A stretch of DNA of 64,000 nt from Sulfurimonas sp. (GTDB taxonomy: Bacteria > Campylobacterota > Campylobacteria > Campylobacterales > Sulfurimonadaceae), in contig NZ_JABIOQ010000072.1 of NCBI RefSeq assembly GCF_018698455.1, positions 1 through 64,000 of the forward strand, given 5' to 3'. Position numbers and translations under genes: made by a program. Shown one piece after another: positions 28,458-38,634 of this stretch. The notes below the pieces were generated by a model. That model had not been told where the DNA came from. It did not search any database and saw nothing but the letters and a program-made list of their open reading frames with translations. Position 1 is the first letter of the stretch, and each line of letters begins with the position of its first letter.

Positions 28458-29954
28458 TTAATTTTGTCTTTTATTAAAGCCAGCAGTTCCGGCCTTAGCT
28501 TGAGAGGTGAATTCATCGCTATATGGTTTAAGATAAGGAGGAATTGCCCGTCCTTTGAGCTTCATCATGTCTAAAAGCATGCTGTCGGCAACTTCCTGCG
28601 CATTCTCTTTTTTTACTTCTGTAAGGTAGGTAAAAAGAAGTTCTCCTAGTCGTTGTAGTGAAATCTTCCAAGTAGAGTCAGTCTCTCCATAGATCCATAA
28701 ACCAAAAGCATAAAACTCTTCATACACACTTTTATTTTCGAATAAAAAAGACATAGTATGTTTGAAGTTTCCACTGTTGTAAGTCAAGTCCCAAAATCGT
28801 GCAAAACGTTTCATGATTTGTATATCATTAAAAGAGAGTTCTGAGTTTTTGAGTATGTCATAAGGAGGAATGTTACTATAAACCATTTGAAACTCTTCAT
28901 CATGGCGTTTGATGTAAGTTCCTGAGAGTTTTTTAAGAATTCCAAGTTGTATTTCACAAGAACTCATACTAACAAGTTTGTCTAAGTTAGCTCCAAAACT
29001 TTTAAGTGATTCGCCGGGTAGCCCGATGATAAGGTCGAGGTGAATATGTGCCGTTGTTTCACGCTCTAAGAAATGAACGTTATCTTGTATTTTATCTAGT
29101 TTGAGTTGTCTTGAAACATTGTTAGCAATTTCAAGATTAAGTGTTTGTATTCCTATCTCGAGTTGTAATGCACCATTGGGGAAAGCTTTTATCTTATCTC
29201 TAAGTGATACTGGAAAATGGTCAGGGATAACTTCAAAGTGAGCAAAATAAGGAGGTTCTTTGGAGAGAAAAAAGTCTAAGATTCTATTTGATGATTTGAT
29301 ATTGAGGTTAAAGGTTCTGTCTACAAACTTAAAGTTCCTCGCTCCTCTTTGCCAAAGTTTTTCAAACTCTTCTAAAACATTATCAAGATTAAATGCACGT
29401 ACTTTCTCATCCATGGAGGAGAGACAAAACTCACATTCAAAAGGACAACCACGAGAGACTTCAACATATATATATCTGTTTTGAATGTCATGGTCTGTAT
29501 AGTACTCATAAGGAAGTTGTAGTTCTCGCAGTTTAGGAAGAGTCATTTTAATAATTCGTTCATTAGCAGAGTTATTGCCTATAGCTACACAAAGTTCATA
29601 AAACGCGAGGTCGCCTTCCCCTTGGATGATATAGTCAGCATCATCTAAGTCTACACGAAAAGGTGTGTAACTTACCTCTGGACCACCTAAAACGATTTTT
29701 ATATTGGGGGAAACTTTTTTTATTATATGGATAAGTTCAGCAACTTCTGAGACATTCCAAATATACACACCAATTCCGATGATATCAGGTGAATTCATAA
29801 GAAGTTTTTCTGCCACACTTTGCATGGCATCGTTGATACTAAATTCTAGTATTTGTGTGTCTTTTTGAAGGGAGTGCATATTTGCATAAAGGTAACGAAG
29901 CCCAATAGCACTATGGGTAAACCTTGCGTTCAAAGTTGTTAGTATGATTTTCAT
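28458..29954 (-). CDS. B12-binding domain radical SAM protein (DUF4080-type)
   Basis: B12-binding N-terminus and YIYVEVSRGCPFECEFCLSSMDEKVR radical SAM CxxxCxxC. Confidence 0.87.
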   Translation of the reverse strand: MKIILTTLNARFTHSAIGLRYLYANMHSLQKDTQILEFSINDAMQSVAEKLLMNSPDIIGIGVYIWNVSEVAELIHIIKKVSPNIKIVLGGPEVSYTPFRVDLDDADYIIQGEGDLAFYELCVAIGNNSANERIIKMTLPKLRELQLPYEYYTDHDIQNRYIYVEVSRGCPFECEFCLSSMDEKVRAFNLDNVLEEFEKLWQRGARNFKFVDRTFNLNIKSSNRILDFFLSKEPPYFAHFEVIPDHFPVSLRDKIKAFPNGALQLEIGIQTLNLEIANNVSRQLKLDKIQDNVHFLERETTAHIHLDLIIGLPGESLKSFGANLDKLVSMSSCEIQLGILKKLSGTYIKRHDEEFQMVYSNIPPYDILKNSELSFNDIQIMKRFARFWDLTYNSGNFKHTMSFLFENKSVYEEFYAFGLWIYGETDSTWKISLQRLGELLFTYLTEVKKENAQEVADSMLLDMMKLKGRAIPPYLKPYSDEFTSQAKAGTAGFNKRQN

Positions 29955-29973
29955 AAGGGAATTTTATCATAAA

Positions 29974-30008
29974 TACACTCAAGCTAAAAGGGGGAAGACT
30001 TGAGTGTA
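29974..30008. promoter_or_regulatory. 10-bp inverted repeat in divergent intergenic region
   Basis: TACACTCAAG-N15-CTTGAGTGTA. Confidence 0.5.
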
Positions 30009-30067
30009 GAAAATTGTTAAGAGTATATTTAATATCTCATGTTATGAAAGGGTAAAACATAATCGAG

Positions 30068-30092
30068 ACTTATAATTATAATAATTATAAGT
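30068..30092. promoter_or_regulatory. 25-nt perfect palindrome, candidate operator
   Basis: ACTTATAATTAT-A-ATAATTATAAGT located 35 nt upstream of MFS start. Confidence 0.5.
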
Positions 30093-30127
30093 AAACAGTA
30101 GGTTAATAGTTTAGATATAATTCCATT

Positions 30128-31231
30128 ATGGCAATTTTATTATCAATATTTTACTTTTTTTACTTTTCTATTGTTGGTGTTTACATCATTTTTTTACCAA
30201 AGGTTATCTCAGACTTTGGTTACAGTGCTCTTGAAATAGGCATTATCTTCGCATCGGGTCCTTTGGTGCGTTTTATACTCCCATTTTTGTTTATACATGG
30301 TTTGGAGTTAAACAACAGAGTCTTTAATGTAGCCCTTCTTGTTATGGCACTGAGTAGTATTGCATTTTACTTCTCTATAGATAACTTTTATAAATTACTC
30401 ACATCAAACATATTTTTAAGTCTCGGACTAGGGCTTATTCTACCCTATGTTGAAGTTATATCTTTAGATACTTTAGGCAAAGAAAGATATGGAAAGATAC
30501 GACTTTTTGGTTCTATAGGTTTTGTCCTTGTTGCCCTTGTCTTAGTTAAAATACTTGATTCGCATACTATTGCATTGAATTTTTTACTCACACTAACATT
30601 TGTAACAGCAGCGGTAGCATTTGTTATCTCACAAGTTTCGAGTAAAGATAAAGAACATGAGCCAAAACATGAAAAAAATGATATAAATCTTTTTGCAGAT
30701 TACAAACTGTGGGTTGGACTTATTTTGATGCAGATGAGTTTTGGAGCCTATTATAACTTCTTTACCATCTATGCTACAGATAATGGAATTACATTAGATA
30801 TGACTATATACCTTTGGAGTTTTGGAGTTTTCACAGAGATTATTATGCTCTATTTTCAAGGACGATTTCTGAGAAAAGGATTACTTCGTATCTTAGAATT
30901 CACAACTTTGATGACAGCTCTTCGATGGTTTTTACTCTTTGCCTTTGCTCAAAACATCTTTGTTCAGTTTTTGGCACAGAGTATTCATGCCCTGAGTTTT
31001 GCACTCTTTCATTCAGCAGCCATTAGTTATCTCTATGTACTATACAAACATAAGTCTTTAGCACAACAGTTTTTTTCTGGAATTACTTATGGATTTGGAG
31101 GACTCAGCGGAGCTTTAATAGCAGGGTATATTTATGAGTACTATGCAGAGTATCTCTTCTTAAGTTCGGCTGTAATGGCGTTTGGAGCTTTTGTGTTTTT
31201 AAATTTATGGGGGAAAGAGGTAAAGCCTTAA
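30128..31231 (+). CDS. MFS transporter (MFS_1-like)
   Basis: 12-TM type protein; VISLDTLGKERYGKIRLFGSIGFVLVAL signature. Confidence 0.82.
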   Translation: MAILLSIFYFFYFSIVGVYIIFLPKVISDFGYSALEIGIIFASGPLVRFILPFLFIHGLELNNRVFNVALLVMALSSIAFYFSIDNFYKLLTSNIFLSLGLGLILPYVEVISLDTLGKERYGKIRLFGSIGFVLVALVLVKILDSHTIALNFLLTLTFVTAAVAFVISQVSSKDKEHEPKHEKNDINLFADYKLWVGLILMQMSFGAYYNFFTIYATDNGITLDMTIYLWSFGVFTEIIMLYFQGRFLRKGLLRILEFTTLMTALRWFLLFAFAQNIFVQFLAQSIHALSFALFHSAAISYLYVLYKHKSLAQQFFSGITYGFGGLSGALIAGYIYEYYAEYLFLSSAVMAFGAFVFLNLWGKEVKP

Positions 31232-31554
31232 ATCTTTTTTGCATTTCTTAAATTTTCAATATGTCTAGCAAGAGCATGATACTCGTTCAAGTAAGGTGAT
31301 GAAATTTTATAAAGCAAAGGTCTATACTTTAGGTATGTTAACCATGCTATTTTACTCGGTTTTTCACGTCCCAGTTTAACAAGCTCGAAACTTACAGCTG
31401 CGTTTATAAAACCTTTGAGTAGTAACATCTCTGTATTTTTCTCAAAACGACGTGGAAACCATATCTCTTCAAGTGCTTCGTGAGCATCGTAATAACGTTT
31501 TTCATCTATACATAATCTATACTCTTTTATGAGTCTATCGTGTTGGCTGTACAT
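31228..31554 (-). CDS. DUF309 family protein
   Basis: KRYYDAHEALEEIWFPRRFEKNTEMLLLKGFINAAVSFELVKLGR. Confidence 0.75.
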   Translation of the reverse strand: MYSQHDRLIKEYRLCIDEKRYYDAHEALEEIWFPRRFEKNTEMLLLKGFINAAVSFELVKLGREKPSKIAWLTYLKYRPLLYKISSPYLNEYHALARHIENLRNAKKI

Positions 31555-31871
31555 TATTCTTCCTCGTCTATGAGCATCATATTTTTTCTCCAGTAGCCAC
31601 GTCCACCCTTGAGTGAGATGCAGTGCATTGTTGGAAATCTATCTTTATATTCTTGTAGTCTATCTAGAGTTGCTTTTCCGCTATCACAGTAAAAAACAAA
31701 AACACTGCCATCAGGATACACTTTAAGTTCATGAGGATTAAAAACAGTTGTTAATGCTTTTTCTATAGGAGAAAGTATAGTATCTATGAGTACAACTGCT
31801 ATTTTCTCTTTAGCAAGGTCACGTTTAGCTTCTAAGAACTCTTTTTGAGTCCATTGATCTGGATAATTCAT
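31554..31871 (-). CDS. Conserved hypothetical protein
   Basis: 105 aa ORF coupled to downstream DUF309 gene. Confidence 0.55.
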   Translation of the reverse strand: MNYPDQWTQKEFLEAKRDLAKEKIAVVLIDTILSPIEKALTTVFNPHELKVYPDGSVFVFYCDSGKATLDRLQEYKDRFPTMHCISLKGGRGYWRKNMMLIDEEE

Positions 31872-31916
31872 AAACTAATTATATAGTAATAATATTTATT
31901 TAGGATAAAATGTCAC

Positions 31917-34721
31917 ATGTCTAATAAGAATAAAAAAAACTCTAAGATAAACCAGAGAATACGAAAATATTTTGATGATGAACCTTTTGATGTTGGAATT
32001 GAAAGTGTAAGTTCGGAGACCTTAAGTGAACTCTTCGCAGCACTTGGTATCTATGATATCTCACACAATAAAAAATTACTTTTAAAAACTATACGAATGA
32101 TGTGGAGTGAAGCAGAACATTCTGTTCGCCAAAATATCCTCGATTTTTTCCAAAATAATGGAGAAATTTATAAATCAAACCTCCCAAAAAGCACAACTCC
32201 CGATGCTGTTTTAGATAGAGATGACAAGATAGAAATGTTACTCGGAGAACTTGATGTAAGCCATGAAGAGGCAGTACAGTTATATGATGCTTTCTCAACT
32301 ATGCGAAGTAAAAAGATTACCATTGAAAAGATGGAATCAAAACTAACACATATCCGTCATGAACATAAACGCTCCCTCTTAGAAAAAGAGCTAGAGGGAA
32401 ACTTTGACACAGATGATTCTTTTGAGTTTAATGCTTCCATTCTTTATGAGGTTTATGGACAGAGTTTTCACAAAATTGTGACTCTTAACACAAAACCATA
32501 TAGTTTTGAATTTTTAGATAACAACTCATTCGAAGAGATAGTACAAAAAATAGGTGATGATAAACTTCTCGCTACAAAAACTAAACAAGAAAATACTCAA
32601 AAATTTACAGAGCAGCTACATTCACCACATGCTTACCTCACAACAAAACAAATAATAGATGCCCTGCGGTCAAGTCCTCCAAAGTCGCGATTTTCTCATC
32701 CTAGAATAGGAGAGAAAGTTCTTAAAGAGATAGTAATGGCAAAGTTAGAAGTGTCGCGTTTAGAACTTCATGAGGAAGAACTTTTACTTATTGTTGATGA
32801 ATCTATAACTCTTCCATACTCAGAGCAAAAGCTTCCTTATAATTTGGAATTACACATAGAATTAGAAGGACTTCTGGAAGAGATTTGGAATGCTGAGCGT
32901 TTTAACTTTGACACTGTATTAGCAGAGCTAAAAGCAGAAGAAGAAAAAGAGTTCTTGCGCTCTTTGGAATCTTTAATAGAGGACTGTACTAAGTATACGG
33001 CACTCTTATATTTAAGTGATGAGGAGCTACATGTCAGAGTCTATGAGTTTTTACTTGACCTTATGCCTCATGGACTCTCCCTAACTCCTAAGATGCATAA
33101 AAAGATTACCAGAAGATTTGTGTATTCCATTTCTGAACTACTTATAAAAAAACAACGCCAAGAATTACTTGCTCGAACTATTCGTGACTTTAAAAACCTC
33201 TTTCCAATGGCTAGAGAGATGCGAAGAAAACTTACTCTTCACATAGGACCAACTAACAGTGGTAAAACATATACGGCGATGAAGAAGTTAGAAGAAGCAG
33301 ATACTGGTTACTATCTTGCACCTCTTCGTTTACTCGCACTTGAAGGCTATGAGACACTCAAAGCAAAGGGCATCGAGAGTTCACTTATAACAGGTGAAGA
33401 ACAAATACTCGATGACGAGGCTACACATATTAGCTCGACCATAGAGATGCTAAACTTTGAAGTCGATGTTGATGTTTGTGTTATAGATGAAGTACAGATG
33501 ATAGATGACCGTGATAGAGGTTGGGCTTGGGCAAACGCCATCATAGGAACACCTGCTAAAGAGATTATTATGACGGGGTCTATTAATTCAAAAGAGGCCA
33601 TTATAGCATTAGCTGAGTACCTTGGTGAAGAGTTAGAAATAATAGAATTTGAACGTAAAAATCCACTTACACTTTTAGAAGAACCAACAAAAGCCTCAGA
33701 GGTAAAACCGGGAACCGCCATCATCGCGTTTAGTAGAAAAGACGTACTAAGGCTCAAACAAAACTTTTCATCTAACTTTAGTGTGAGTGTTGTTTATGGA
33801 AATCTTTCTCCAGAAGTGAGACGTGAAGAAGCACGGCGTTTTCGTGAGGGTGAAACCGAAATACTTATAGCTACAGATGCTATTGCTATGGGAATGAACC
33901 TACCTATAAAAACCATACTCTTTTCTAAGGCTGAAAAGTTTGACGGTATAACACAAAGAAGCCTTATGCCATCAGAAGTACATCAAATTGCTGGTCGTGC
34001 TGGACGGTATGGACTAAGCGAAGAGGGATATGTAGGTGCATTAAATGAAGAAGCCCTCAAAATAGTCAAGAAAAACTTTTATAAAGAAGCAAAAACAATA
34101 ACTATTCCCTTTAAGGTGATGGCAAATTTAGAACATATAAAACTTGTGAGTAAAATACTTGAAGAGAACTCTCTTGAGGTAATTCTAAGTTTCTTTGTAG
34201 AAAACATGGAATTTAATGGTCCTTTTTATGCCTCAGGTTTAAGTGATATGCTGGAGGCTTCAAGGATTGTTGATACTTATGATTTAGACATAGCAACTAA
34301 GTATCATCTTGCTTGTGCTCCGTTGACACTGAAATCCCCTTATATTGTAGAGGCTTATGAGAGTTATATTTTTTCCCTGCAAAAGCAAGAGAATGTTTAC
34401 TATAATCCCCCTGTGCTTAATAGTGATCATGCAAGAACTACAGATGAACTCTTAAAAGCTGAGGACATGGTAAAAGAGATATCTTTATACCTGTGGCTTA
34501 CTTATAGGTTTGGTGAGAACTTTGTAGATGAGAATAAAGCTCGAGAATATAGAAGTATTTTAAACAAATACATAGGAAGAACACTGCATCAGGCACAACT
34601 TTCTCAGATGTGTAAACTCTGCAGGGCACCTTTGCCATTAAACACAAAGTATGCGATTTGTCAGAACTGTTTTAGAAAGAACTATACACATGGACGAGGA
34701 AGAGGACATTCCTCAAGATAG
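31917..34721 (+). CDS. SUV3-like DEAD/DEAH RNA helicase with long N-terminal extension
   Basis: LTLHIGPTNSGKTYTAMKKLEEADTGYYLAPLRLLALEGYE...VCVIDEVQMIDDRDRGWAW...EVHQIAGRAGRYG; C-terminal CKLCRAPLPLNTKYAICQNCF zinc ribbon. Confidence 0.88.
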   Translation: MSNKNKKNSKINQRIRKYFDDEPFDVGIESVSSETLSELFAALGIYDISHNKKLLLKTIRMMWSEAEHSVRQNILDFFQNNGEIYKSNLPKSTTPDAVLDRDDKIEMLLGELDVSHEEAVQLYDAFSTMRSKKITIEKMESKLTHIRHEHKRSLLEKELEGNFDTDDSFEFNASILYEVYGQSFHKIVTLNTKPYSFEFLDNNSFEEIVQKIGDDKLLATKTKQENTQKFTEQLHSPHAYLTTKQIIDALRSSPPKSRFSHPRIGEKVLKEIVMAKLEVSRLELHEEELLLIVDESITLPYSEQKLPYNLELHIELEGLLEEIWNAERFNFDTVLAELKAEEEKEFLRSLESLIEDCTKYTALLYLSDEELHVRVYEFLLDLMPHGLSLTPKMHKKITRRFVYSISELLIKKQRQELLARTIRDFKNLFPMAREMRRKLTLHIGPTNSGKTYTAMKKLEEADTGYYLAPLRLLALEGYETLKAKGIESSLITGEEQILDDEATHISSTIEMLNFEVDVDVCVIDEVQMIDDRDRGWAWANAIIGTPAKEIIMTGSINSKEAIIALAEYLGEELEIIEFERKNPLTLLEEPTKASEVKPGTAIIAFSRKDVLRLKQNFSSNFSVSVVYGNLSPEVRREEARRFREGETEILIATDAIAMGMNLPIKTILFSKAEKFDGITQRSLMPSEVHQIAGRAGRYGLSEEGYVGALNEEALKIVKKNFYKEAKTITIPFKVMANLEHIKLVSKILEENSLEVILSFFVENMEFNGPFYASGLSDMLEASRIVDTYDLDIATKYHLACAPLTLKSPYIVEAYESYIFSLQKQENVYYNPPVLNSDHARTTDELLKAEDMVKEISLYLWLTYRFGENFVDENKAREYRSILNKYIGRTLHQAQLSQMCKLCRAPLPLNTKYAICQNCFRKNYTHGRGRGHSSR

Positions 34722-34731
34722 AGTGCTTCTT

Positions 34732-35460
34732 TTAAGCCATATAAACTATAAGTTCTAGGGCATCTAAAAGTTCTTGGTTCGTTATGGAATCTCTCGAAGC
34801 TATAGCCAAGGAAGCACCTGTCCCATTTCTATCTCTTAGCCCATGATGAGATTCTTTTACACTTTGTATATCTGCACCACTTAAGTCAAAATCTGTATAG
34901 AGTGCCTTTGGATGGTAACTTAGTTTAGCAAGTATAGTTTTTAGGGCTATACTTTTTGCTGAGTAAGATGTTGTAGCTAACGTTATGTTATCACTCTTTA
35001 TGCGCATGAGAACTTCTTCTCTTAGATTGTCTGCTATGAGCAGGACTATTGCCATTTCCTCTGCACCACTTAAGACTATATGAAACCTTCTCGATGCTTC
35101 GAGAATAAAACCAGCATAAAAGATAAGTTCTTTATATTTGAAATTGTCTAATTCATTAAAGTTGCTTGTAGACTCATCGTCTTGTGTTTGCAAAGAGATA
35201 CTAAGTGCAACAAATGTGCCTTTTAGCTCATATGACATTCCAAGATCCATCCCTTTACGCAATATAGTCTTCGAATCTAAGCCATTAAGAATTTCAGGTT
35301 TAAAGAGCTCTATATGGCTAAAAGGATTTAAGCTGTGGAGTGCCTGAGTTATAAGCCCAGAGGTGTTTACTGTGGAGTTATCAAAAGTGTCGGTAATGAG
35401 GTCACAATTACCAGAGATAAGTGAATCTTCTTCAGAAGTGAAGAGATTATAACTTGTCAT
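34732..35460 (-). CDS. CobT-like (TIGR00303/UPF0284-type) nicotinate-nucleotide:DMB phosphoribosyltransferase-like protein
   Basis: Pattern match by eye: VLSGAEEMAIVLLIADNL...ITLATTSY...HHGLRDRNGTGASLAIA; N-terminus shorter than typical. Confidence 0.45.
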   Translation of the reverse strand: MTSYNLFTSEEDSLISGNCDLITDTFDNSTVNTSGLITQALHSLNPFSHIELFKPEILNGLDSKTILRKGMDLGMSYELKGTFVALSISLQTQDDESTSNFNELDNFKYKELIFYAGFILEASRRFHIVLSGAEEMAIVLLIADNLREEVLMRIKSDNITLATTSYSAKSIALKTILAKLSYHPKALYTDFDLSGADIQSVKESHHGLRDRNGTGASLAIASRDSITNQELLDALELIVYMA

Positions 35461-35663
35461 ATCTCTATATCATCCCAAAACTCATTAAAGTCTAAGTTTG
35501 TCATCGCATTTTCATCATTAGTACCTTTTTGGCTTAACTCTTCTTGGACTTTTATAAAGTAGAGTTCGAGTGCTGCGTTTATCATAGTAGATTCATCTTT
35601 GTTTAAAATCTCTTTGAACTCGGCTAGTCTTTCATAATTATTTTGATTAATTGTTATATTCAT
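35457..35663 (-). CDS. Small ribbon-helix-helix-like protein
   Basis: MNITINQNNYERLAEFKEILNKDESTMINAALELYFIKVQEEL; internal ATG at 35663 preferred over ORF-track start. Confidence 0.5.
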   Translation of the reverse strand: MNITINQNNYERLAEFKEILNKDESTMINAALELYFIKVQEELSQKGTNDENAMTNLDFNEFWDDIEI

Positions 35664-35667
35664 AGTG

Positions 35668-36051
35668 TTATTGTACCGTTTTTTTGACATAGGACTTGTT
35701 ATGTGGGATAGTGCAGTCTGTACAGTCTTGATGGATTTTCTTCTCATGTGTAAACTGACCACCATGACCTAAAGAACATTCACTGAAAATAGTGAAACCA
35801 TCTTTTTCATATAAGCCTTCTTCTTTAAAGATGAAGTGAGGACAGGCACAGTGAAAACAGTTGAGGTATTCTACATTATGGCACTTTTTCTTTTCTGCAT
35901 AGAGGAGGCAGAAATTCGGCTCCGTCTCAACCATATTTTCAAAAACAAAGTAATCTATTATTTGCTCTTTAGTGTAGTTCTGTTCTTGGAGTTTAGTAAG
36001 TATGTTGTTATGTTTTTTTTCATGCTCTTTTAGCCAAAAAGTATAAGTCAT
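35668..36051 (-). CDS. Cysteine-rich conserved hypothetical protein
   Basis: KKCHNVEYLNCFHCACPHFIFKEEGL...SECSLGHGGQFTHEKKIHQDCTDCTIPH. Confidence 0.65.
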   Translation of the reverse strand: MTYTFWLKEHEKKHNNILTKLQEQNYTKEQIIDYFVFENMVETEPNFCLLYAEKKKCHNVEYLNCFHCACPHFIFKEEGLYEKDGFTIFSECSLGHGGQFTHEKKIHQDCTDCTIPHNKSYVKKTVQ

Positions 36052-36623
36052 GAGATTCTCTTAAATGATTTTAGAAGATAGTATATAATAGATACTTGAG
36101 ATAAAAGAAGTAAAAAGTGTATAACATATACCTGCGTTTGTTTGTTAGTTATACCAAAGTAGTACTCCAGTAGTTGATAAAAAACATAAGAGATAAGCAT
36201 ACCTAGAAGATACCCTTTTTGTTTAGCCACATCGACTAGCTCTAAAGGTTTAGAGTATTTTAAAAAGAGTGTTTCAGCACGAATGAGAAAAGAGCCAAAA
36301 GTGAAAGTAATTTGATACCCAATATAGATGATAAACGCGGTGCTATATGAGTACGAAAAAAGTAAAAAGTAACTAATAGCCAAGAGTAAAACTATCTCTA
36401 TAAAAAGAGAAATCTTGAAAAAATAATCAATGTTTAAAATCTTATAGTAAAACTTTGCAACAACAAGCATAGCCAGTGCGAGAAAAATCCCACCTAGACT
36501 ATAAACTGATGGTTCTAGTGGAGCATATAATATAAATATACTCCCAACACTTATTCCGAGAAAAAGAGAGTTTAGAAGTTTATACTTTATAAACTCTCTT
36601 ATGTTTAGTTTCATTTTTTTCAT
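36048..36623 (-). CDS. Hypothetical integral membrane protein
   Basis: 191 aa, multiple hydrophobic segments, coupled to neighbours. Confidence 0.6.
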   Translation of the reverse strand: MKKMKLNIREFIKYKLLNSLFLGISVGSIFILYAPLEPSVYSLGGIFLALAMLVVAKFYYKILNIDYFFKISLFIEIVLLLAISYFLLFSYSYSTAFIIYIGYQITFTFGSFLIRAETLFLKYSKPLELVDVAKQKGYLLGMLISYVFYQLLEYYFGITNKQTQVYVIHFLLLLSQVSIIYYLLKSFKRIS

Positions 36624-36630
36624 ATACCTT

Positions 36631-38589
36631 CTAGTATTTGAGTTTTAACCCAGCGATGTATGTAGTTGTATAACTAACAGGATAAATTGCATTATCGCGT
36701 ACCCATAAAGCATTTTGTTGGTTAAACAGATTATTTATTTTAGTAAATATTTCCCAATTTTTCTTTTTATAAGTTGCAGATATATCTGTAGAATTAAAAG
36801 CATCTTGTTTTTGAGAAAAATTATTATTAAAGTCCTCTGCTGCAAAAGCTTCTGAACGATAAACTTGTGTTAAAGACAAAGTGGAATTTTTATTTGGTAG
36901 ATAATTTACGATTACTTTTACATTATGATCTGATACACCAGGAAGAGTGTTTCCACTGTAGTCATCACCATTTTCTATTTCCTTATCTATAATTGCTTGA
37001 ACATAATTATAATTTAATACCATATTGAGCTGATTGTTAAGTATATAATTATCATATATATCAAGTCCATATTTATGAGATTTATCAATATTAGTATTTC
37101 TAGAGTTAGTCCAACCCGGATCTGAGTAGTAATAAATTTCATTTTCCATATCAATATAAAAAGTAGAAATTTTAAATTTATTTGTTGCTACAATATGGTT
37201 ATATCCTAAAGTATAGTTATTCGCTTTTGATGGTAGTACATAACCCATGTATCCAGTTGTAGGATTTGTATAGCTAAATAATCTATCTAGTTGTGCTGTT
37301 TGGTAACTACGTGAAAAATTAGTAAATACTGAACTATTCTTATTTAGTTTGTAATTTACTCCAAGTTCAATACCACTAAGATCTTCACTTTCACTGTCAC
37401 CATTAGATTCATTGAATTTCATAATTTCATATCTCAATCCAGCTTTTAGCGTAAATTTATTTTTAGAGTATTCAGACATCAAGTAGATAGCTTGATTATC
37501 TTTCTCCATATTTAGATCTACGTTGGAGCTATTTTCATACTTTAAATCTGCATAAAATCCATCAATACCTACTTTGATAGATAAGTTGTTTGTTGTATAG
37601 TCAAGATATGTATTAAAAGATACATAGTTATAATCACTATGACCAGTGGAACTCCAAGCTGGTAGATCGTAATCAGAATTTTTTATTTCATTTGCAACTT
37701 GAGCACTAAGTGAGATATCATCATTTATAGAGTACTTTACAGAAGAACGTAGAACAGTTGAATCAAACCTTTGAGTAGAATAAGAACTAGCGAAACCACT
37801 GCTAGTTCCCTGTTGTCTAGGATTGTCCTTGTACTCATCTTCTGTCATTGTCCCTGCATAAGTTACATCAGTTGCTGTATTTGTTGCACCTATATTTAAT
37901 GTTAAATCATCTGATAGAGAATATTCTAGATCTATAGATGCAGTAGTAAATTTATTTTCGTCTTTATTCCTATCTGTATCAATTTCTCTTATTCCATCAT
38001 TCTTTTGAGTCTCTCCACTTACACTAACTGATAGCTTTTCCCATTTATGCCCAGCATAAAATGAAGCATCCCTTGTGCCATATGAACCAGCATATAATGA
38101 AACTTCTTTTGTATTGTTTTGTTTAGTAGTTATATTAATGACACCTGCATTGGCACCATCACCTCCGACTACGATTCCGCTAGATTTGATAATTTCTATT
38201 TTTTTGATTGAACTAGGCGATATAGATGCTAATAGTTGAGAAACCATATCTACATTGTTCATCTTTCTCCCATTGATAGTAACAACTATGTTTTGGTATC
38301 CATCAGCAACTCCAAACCCATGTATATCCATTTTTTGTAAAAAAGGATTTCCATATGCTGATGTTGCAAAAACAGAAGTACTTTTATTCAAAAATTCATA
38401 TACATTTTGAACATGAGCTTTCTCTATGTCTTCTTGCGTATAAACTTCTACAGCATCTGTAGAGCTTAATTCATCAGTTTTTATGGCTGTTGAAGTAATG
38501 GCAATTGGAGCAAGTGTTATAGACTGAGTTGCATGTAGTTGGCTTAAAAAAGCACCTAGGAGTAATGATAATTGTATTATTTTTGACAT
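36631..38589 (-). CDS. TonB-dependent outer membrane receptor (plug + barrel)
   Basis: Signal peptide; plug AVEVYTQEDIEKAHVQNVYEFLNKSTSV...IHGFGVADGYQNIVVTINGRKMNN...SIKKIEIIKSSGIVVGGDGANAGVINITTK; terminal aromatic-rich beta strand GLKLKY. Confidence 0.88.
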   Translation of the reverse strand: MSKIIQLSLLLGAFLSQLHATQSITLAPIAITSTAIKTDELSSTDAVEVYTQEDIEKAHVQNVYEFLNKSTSVFATSAYGNPFLQKMDIHGFGVADGYQNIVVTINGRKMNNVDMVSQLLASISPSSIKKIEIIKSSGIVVGGDGANAGVINITTKQNNTKEVSLYAGSYGTRDASFYAGHKWEKLSVSVSGETQKNDGIREIDTDRNKDENKFTTASIDLEYSLSDDLTLNIGATNTATDVTYAGTMTEDEYKDNPRQQGTSSGFASSYSTQRFDSTVLRSSVKYSINDDISLSAQVANEIKNSDYDLPAWSSTGHSDYNYVSFNTYLDYTTNNLSIKVGIDGFYADLKYENSSNVDLNMEKDNQAIYLMSEYSKNKFTLKAGLRYEIMKFNESNGDSESEDLSGIELGVNYKLNKNSSVFTNFSRSYQTAQLDRLFSYTNPTTGYMGYVLPSKANNYTLGYNHIVATNKFKISTFYIDMENEIYYYSDPGWTNSRNTNIDKSHKYGLDIYDNYILNNQLNMVLNYNYVQAIIDKEIENGDDYSGNTLPGVSDHNVKVIVNYLPNKNSTLSLTQVYRSEAFAAEDFNNNFSQKQDAFNSTDISATYKKKNWEIFTKINNLFNQQNALWVRDNAIYPVSYTTTYIAGLKLKY

Positions 38590-38634
38590 AGTAGTCCTTA
38601 ATATATTTATGTTTTTTATATGAGTTTAAATATT

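Noticed and set aside
33347-33757. 136-aa minus ORF inside the SUV3-like helicase
   Set aside because: Antisense to conserved helicase motifs; Ser-rich artefact.
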